DNA from: Sycobia sp. Sy_11 | Lineage: Eukaryota > Arthropoda > Insecta > Hymenoptera > Epichrysomallidae | Direction: 5' to 3' | Length of the DNA stretch: 64,000 nt | Assembly (NCBI GenBank): GCA_018907035.1 | Contig: JACCIC010000178.1 | Location: forward strand, 744,001 to 808,000 | Shown here: one piece after another, positions 58,593-64,000 of the stretch | Layout of the letters: each line of letters opens with the position of its first letter | Numbering within the stretch: position 1 is the first letter of the stretch | The notes under the pieces: model-generated | Told to the model about the DNA's origin: nothing | What the model saw: only the letters and a program-made list of their open reading frames with translations | The model's database searches: none | Position numbers and translations under genes: made by a program

Positions 58593-59869
58593 GGTTGTCA
58601 AATATCTCCCTTCCGCTTTTTTGTCTTATGCATTTCGCGGCTGTGTACAAAGCGCTACAGAGCTCGTATCTGGTAATACTATACATCATTTGAAAGGTTT
58701 TGACATAACGTACAAAACGATGCTATACATGATTAGTTTGGATATTCCGTACAAAAGTTATAAACGTGTAAACATGGAGTTGACTAACGCCGAAATTCAC
58801 GCTATTTTAAAGTTTTCCTTCATCAATGGCAAATCCGCTAGTAAAACGTTTCATGAGATGAGTGGTATTTTGATGATGAATGGCGCGCTATTACTTCGAA
58901 CCGCAGAGGAATGGTTTCCACGATTCAGAGCCGGTGAAATCGACACCATGGATAAACCAGCCGGCGGAAGACCTGTGACGACGAATACCGATCAAATCAC
59001 TGAATTTCTCGAGTTAGACCGGCATGTGGCATCACGTGACATCGCCCAAAAGATGAGAGTTAGTCATCAAACCATTTTACACCATCTGCAGAAGGCTGGA
59101 TACAATAAAACCTTGATGTTTGGGTACCGCATAATTTGACGCAGAAAAAACCTTCTGGACCGAATCAACGCCTGCGATGTGCTGCTGAAACGGAACGAAT
59201 TCGACCCATTATTGAAGCGGATGGTGACTGGCGACGAAAAATGGATCAGATACGACAATATCAAGCGAAAACGGTCGTAGACCAAGGCCGGTGGACCGTC
59301 CCAAACAGTCCCTAAGCCGGGATTGACGGCCAGGAAGGTTTTGCTCTGTGTTTGGTGGGATTGGAAGGGAATCATCCACCGTGACTTGCTCCCATATGGC
59401 CATATACTTAATTCTACCATCTACAGTGAACAACTGAACCGCTTGAAGCAGGCTATTGATCAGAAGTATCCACAATAGGCCGACATGAAAGTGTAGTGTT
59501 CCACCAGGACAACGCCAGACCACACCCTTCGTTGATGACTCGCCAGAAGCTACGGAAGTTTGGATAGATTTTATCGCATCCATCACATAGCCTGGACATA
59601 GCGCCAAGTGATTACCATATGTGCCTGTCCATGTCGAACGTCCTTGGTTGTGTAAAGTTGGACACAAAAGAGGCTTGTGAAAAGTGGCTGTCCGAGTTCT
59701 TAACACATGAGAGGGGTTTCTATAAGAGGGGTATTATAAAGTTGCCGTCAAGATGGAAACAGATTTTTGAACAAAAGGGCGCATATTTGAAGTAAATCCA
59801 ACCACTGCAAAACTTTTCATAAAGCATTGAATGAAGAGCAAAAAAGTGGAAGCGATATATTTAACAACC
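58593..59869 (+). mobile_element. Full-length but decayed mariner, second subfamily
   Basis: Terminal inverted repeats GGTTGTCAAATATCTCCCTT and the complement of GGTTGTTAAATATATCGCTT bound 1277 bp, with TA on both sides (58,591-58,592 and 59,870-59,871). The transposase starts at ATG 58,774 (MELTNAEIHAILKFSFINGK). It has the usual helix-turn-helix region (RDIAQKMRVSHQTILHHLQK) and is broken from 59,139 onward by several frameshifts and stops. VTGDEKWIRYDN with the first catalytic aspartate is still readable, and the second and third are in eroded frames. It is close to the capitata or mellifera type and distinct from the 15-kb element. Inactive. Confidence 0.92.
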
Positions 59870-59880
59870 TAATATATATG

Positions 59881-60823
59881 AGGTGTGTTCAAAAATTAAC
59901 GAGAATTATTACATTTCGCTAGTTTAGAGAGTCCATCTGTATAAAAAATTTTTTTATTATTTTGGTAAGCATGTCCCTGAAGCACGATAAAATTTTCAGC
60001 AATATTCATTGCTTACTTTTTAAGTGGCAGCCGCTAACATTAGACGTGTTTTTTGAGCTCGGCGATTTTCGTTTGTCGAGCTTTTTTCGGACTTGGCGAT
60101 CGTCTCTCCTCCACTAGAACGACTGAGCCTTATTTTCGATATCAAATTCGTAAACCCATCTTCCATCATCTGTTATAACATGTTTTAGTAGTTCTGCATC
60201 GTTACTAACTTCATTTAGCGACTCCTGAGCAACTTCCACGAGCCGCTGTTTTTGTTCGAAATTCAAGAATTTTTGAACAAATTCTGCTGCCACACGTTTC
60301 ATACCAAAAACATCCAAAAAAATTCCATGGCATGAGCCAACTGATATGCCAACATCATCAGCTACTTCACTGATTGTGATTCAACGATCATTCATAAACA
60401 TTTCTTTCACTTTTTTCACGTTTTCATCGGTTGTAATGTACTTGGGCGTTCAGATCGTTTGTTATCTTCAACGTTTTCGCAGCCATCTTGGAAACGCTTA
60501 TACCACTCGTAAATCCTTGGTTGACTCATAGCAGACTCACGATATGCCTTTGTTAACATTTTACAAACTTCACTACACTTTATTTCATTTTTACGCAAAA
60601 TTAAATACAAATTCTTTGCTCCATTTTTTTTCCACAAACGAAAATCGCCGAATTCAAAAAACACGTCTAACATTAGCGACTGTAACTTAAAAAGTAAGCA
60701 ATGAATATTCTTGAAAATTTTATCGTACTTCATGGGCATGCGTACCAATATAATAAAAAAAATTTCTACAGCCGGACTCTCTAAACCTGCGAAAGTTCAA
60801 AATTCTTGATATTTGTTGAACAC

Positions 60824-60827
<4 letters not shown>
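59881..60827 (-). mobile_element. Mariner derivative with about 200-bp inverted repeats
   Basis: Both ends read AGGTGTGTTCAA, and the similarity continues inward for about 200 bases (59,881-60,079 against the complement of 60,635-60,827), far longer than the about 30-bp repeats of ordinary mariners. Inside, the minus strand holds a mariner transposase from its N-terminus (LRKNEIKCSEVCKMLTKAY, a WYKRF motif, NVEDNKRSERP) through VITDDGRWVYEFD at the first catalytic site to PSPKKARQT. It then stops where the inverted copy of the 5' end begins. Stops and a frame change are present. The 3' half of the gene has been replaced by an inverted copy of the 5' terminus. Confidence 0.88.
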
Positions 60828-60875
<48 letters not shown>

Positions 60876-61734
60876 AGATATTTAATTATATAGATCTGTT
60901 AGATATTGGATATTGGAATAGAATTAGATATATCCCTGAAGCGCTGAAGAAACCCGTTACCACATATGAAGCTGACCATTGACGTGATCCACGTTATCTT
61001 AGTTTAAATCCGGGTTTAATATTTACGCAATTTGAATGTTTAATAAATACACAAATAGATTATTAAAAATTATACAAAAATATTTTTTTAATTTATTAAT
61101 TTAAACTACTGAGCAATACATTTAAATTAATTTGAGTTGAGTACATTTACTTCTTCATTTATCAATTGGTCAAGTTGAAATTTTTTAAAAGCTAATAGAA
61201 GAAATTTAATTTTTTATTAATATTTGTAAAACAATGGTAAGCATGTTAAAGTATAATGAAACATTATCTTTTAAAAAGGTTTAAATGAATATTGATGGTA
61301 AAAGACTTTTTTCTAAAGTGGTTATGGAAAAATTTTAGAGCGATTTTATAAAAAAGTTTCGAAATTTAAAATCTAAAGCCTTAAAATCTTGTTCTTCTTA
61401 AGTCAATATGATCGTTTTCCATAAAAATTAGTCCAGCAGCATATAGTTTTTGACTAACATTCGTAATGTTTTTTTTAATTTATTAGTTTAACTTTCTTAT
61501 TTAATTATCTTAAATTATACAGATACAATACTTTTGTTAAAAGAATAGTATGTGTGACACATAGTTAGAAATCTTTCCTAAGTTGAGTTCCTGAACTGCT
61601 TTTCCTTCCTGAAAATTTTGGAACTTTGCCTTGGACGTAAAATAATCTACTTCAAGACATTTAATGTTGTGGGTCAGTAACTTACATAATTTCTCTTAAT
61701 CCTTGACCGAAATTCTGTAATCATTTTCTAACTG
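60828..61734. other. AT-rich spacer with TA tract
   Basis: A TA tract at 60,828-60,872 abuts the mariner derivative. No gene or repeat is recognised in the rest. Confidence 0.45.
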
Positions 61735-62533
61735 TGTAACGTTCCTATCCCCCTAGGGATAGCTTGCGCGGTATGTTCCAGGTTCCTTTGAGAGGGGAGG
61801 AAGTATATTCAGGATCGGAAAGCGGATCGGAAAAATAATAATTATTAACACAGTATATTTCTGTAACAAAAATATACAATACTTTAATGCAGTAAATCAC
61901 TTGAACAGACATGATTCTGTAACAAACAATAAAACGACAACAATTACTTAAATGAATAATATAGAAAGAAATATATATAATATGTTAATCCTAGCGCGCT
62001 ATTTTCCGCGACGCTTATGAGCCCGGCGCTATTTACCGCACGGATACGCGGTGTTATTTTCTACACGGAGAATTTAAACGAGATAGGCAGAATTTAATAT
62101 AGGTAAAACTAAGGTCTGCTTAATTCCGCTGGTCTTTTAAGGAGCGCCTCGCAACCAGGATCACGTTCTCTTCTGGGAAGGTAAAATTATTAGCCGTCTG
62201 TCTTTTGAGGAGCGCCTCGCAACAGAGATCAAGCTAATAATTTCGGAGGTATGTTTTAGGCAAGAATTTCTGAGCTATTGACAAGTTTAGCTCCGGAAGG
62301 AGTTCAAGTGAAAAGACTTCGGGTCAGTCGGTTCACTGGAGGAACTCTCCGATTTTACCTTTTGCAGGCCCTTTTATAGTGAAATTATCGGGTATAATCG
62401 CCGCCTTTTATCTATAATCGAACGAACCGCCGATTTTATAATAATAATTATATAAATAATTGCAGTCGTTATACTCCTTACAAATATTGTATTATATACG
62501 CATAACGATATACATACACAAATGTATATATAA

Positions 62534-62581
<48 letters not shown>

Positions 62582-62882
62582 ATATATTCGGAGTTTAAAG
62601 TATTCAATTATTCTTGTAAATTAAATACGACGGCGATTTCATTCGGAACACCCGTTGTATATGTTCGAAATGTGTGCGCCAGTGTAGAAATTCGCGAGTT
62701 CCCCTACCACGGTATTCCCTTTGATGCTGGCGCGTGTCGTGCGTTGAGAGAGAATTGTATTGTGCGTGCAGGCATGTATTAAAGGGGGACAGCCGACGCA
62801 GGCCTAATGCACTTGGCGCGGCTCTCTCTCACCGCGTGAGGTGTATCCCCTCTCGCGCACTTTCCTAGTCTTCCAGCGGTAG

Positions 62883-62913
<31 letters not shown>

Positions 62914-62929
62914 GAGTAGATATATTGTG

Positions 62930-62960
<31 letters not shown>

Positions 62961-63246
62961 AGTTTTGGCTGTCGCGTCGACTATATTCTCCAGTAGTCGC
63001 CACGACCTTTGTCCGTTTTTGATATGTTTACCGCGTGTGGAAATTAATTTGTTAAATTTATTTCGTGTTCGCGTTAGATTATTATTTACCGGAATATTAT
63101 TTTCCCGTGTAATAATGGACGCGTGTTTGATAATCGAAGTTAAATAATTATTTGTGTATATTTATGTATATAAATTATTGTGTATGTTCGGAATAAATTT
63201 GCGCGGCCGTGTTTTTGGCCGTCGCAACTAATATTACTGTCTAACA
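61735..63246 (+). mobile_element. LTR-like segment related to 56,897
   Basis: It starts TGTAACGTTCCTATCCCC and matches 56,897-56,980, including TTGAGAGGGGAGGAAGTATAT. It then diverges. A 22-bp motif (CTTTTRAGGAGCGCCTCGCAAC) is repeated at about 62,135 and 62,205. A TA tract (62,539-62,577) and CT/GA tracts (62,880-62,958) follow. The right limit at CTAACA (about 63,246) is a guess based on a CA end and loss of GC-rich character. Confidence 0.35.
62880..62958. repeat. (GA)n and (CT)n microsatellites
   Basis: A GA-rich tract at 62,880-62,916 and a CT tract at 62,931-62,958 face each other and could pair as a hairpin. Confidence 0.9.
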
Positions 63247-64000
63247 ATCAACGCTGTAAAGAAATTGCGTACATCATAGCTTCAGCTTCTGTTGGTCGGC
63301 TCCTGCAAAAAAAGAATATTTATGAAATGGTTGTCTACCCAGTCGCCTAATTATTATTTGATGGTTAGTCAGAATTCGACATAAAAGACATTTTCTGGCC
63401 CGATTTCGAACCCAACATTTAATGCTTTTGGTTGCGGAAGCAAGAAAAATATTGTTGTAATGGTACCAACATCTGATTTAATAACAAAATAATAATATAG
63501 TTTCACAAGAATTTTATAAATTATAATTTAGAGAATTTTGTAAATATATACGCACAAACGGTTATCATAATATATGGTATTAAAGACTTCATTACAATTT
63601 TTCTATATTCGTATTATTGTAAACTTATAAACTACATATCATGTTTCAAACTATACTTTTTAAATATTAGGTATAATATTATTGACAATGATGACGGAGT
63701 TTGCTATAATTAGTTTCATTAATTTATCTCATTAGTTATTAGGTACATGTGTACATTAGACATTGCATGTATGTTATATTAATGCAATATACCTTTTATA
63801 TTGACATAAATTATTCGAAATCAATATCACTTGTATTCCGTAAATAGAGGTCATTCACTTTCCATTTTGTTTTAATATACTTTATTCTCTTTCTTTGCTT
63901 TTATTCTTTATTTTGAAATGATCGTGTGCAATATTATCTTTAAGTTCATTTATGAATTTTCAATTTCCTCAAACATTAATCAACTTGATTTCTTCTTGCC
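63247..64000. other. AT-rich DNA, nothing recognised
   Basis: There is no open frame of note, tandem repeat or known element in the last about 750 bases. Confidence 0.4.

Overview
The window is eukaryotic and almost certainly an insect genome, most plausibly an ant or other hymenopteran. The evidence is a spliced Rheb GTPase gene with short introns, several mariner subfamilies, insect-type Ty3/Gypsy, I/LOA-like and Penelope-like retroelements, very AT-rich DNA and more than twenty (TA)n tracts. The species assignment is inference; the transposon and Rheb identifications rest on sequence motifs read directly.

Only one conserved host gene is recognised: Rheb, on the minus strand at 4170-6094, with five coding exons, canonical splice sites, all five GTPase motifs and a C-terminal CTIS prenylation box. 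Nearly everything else is a nest of mobile elements. From left to right: a mariner relic fused to a Gypsy RNase H relic (0.8-2.1 kb); a 60-bp minisatellite in two head-to-head blocks (2.7-3.3 kb); Rheb (4.2-6.1 kb); a large inverted duplication whose 2.4-kb arms (7.6-10.1 and 15.6-18.0 kb) each carry the same mariner, truncated on the left and intact on the right; and a Penelope-type tail between the arms (11.0-11.5 kb).

From 19.6 to 46.3 kb the layout is layered. There is a decayed Gypsy (A, 19.6-24.4 kb), then three copies of an unidentified long AT-rich repeat. Copy A is inverted (24.4-27.3 kb), copy B runs 29.9-32.3 kb, and copy C is split at 39.3-40.5 and 45.7-46.3 kb. A solo LTR, a 7-kb Gypsy (B, 32.3-39.3 kb) and a 5.2-kb non-LTR element (40.5-45.7 kb) lie in or between these copies.

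From 46.9 to 64 kb there is a Gypsy 5' part (D), a Penelope-like element with reverse transcriptase, GIY-YIG domain and a hammerhead-ribozyme motif (50.1-51.5 kb), a Gypsy gag-protease remnant (C, 52.7-56.0 kb), LTR-like pieces with a lysine-tRNA-type primer site, and two adjacent mariners (58.6-60.8 kb). One of these mariners has become a long-inverted-repeat derivative.

The most notable signals are: the inverted duplication with a breakpoint inside a mariner and a tandem-junction signature; the hammerhead core in the Penelope tail; three Gypsy elements that each lost reverse transcriptase by a different deletion; the unidentified AT-rich foldback-like repeat family; and the head-to-head minisatellite. 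No CRISPR, operon or prokaryotic system is present. Identities are by eye, so copy ages and exact boundaries are approximate.
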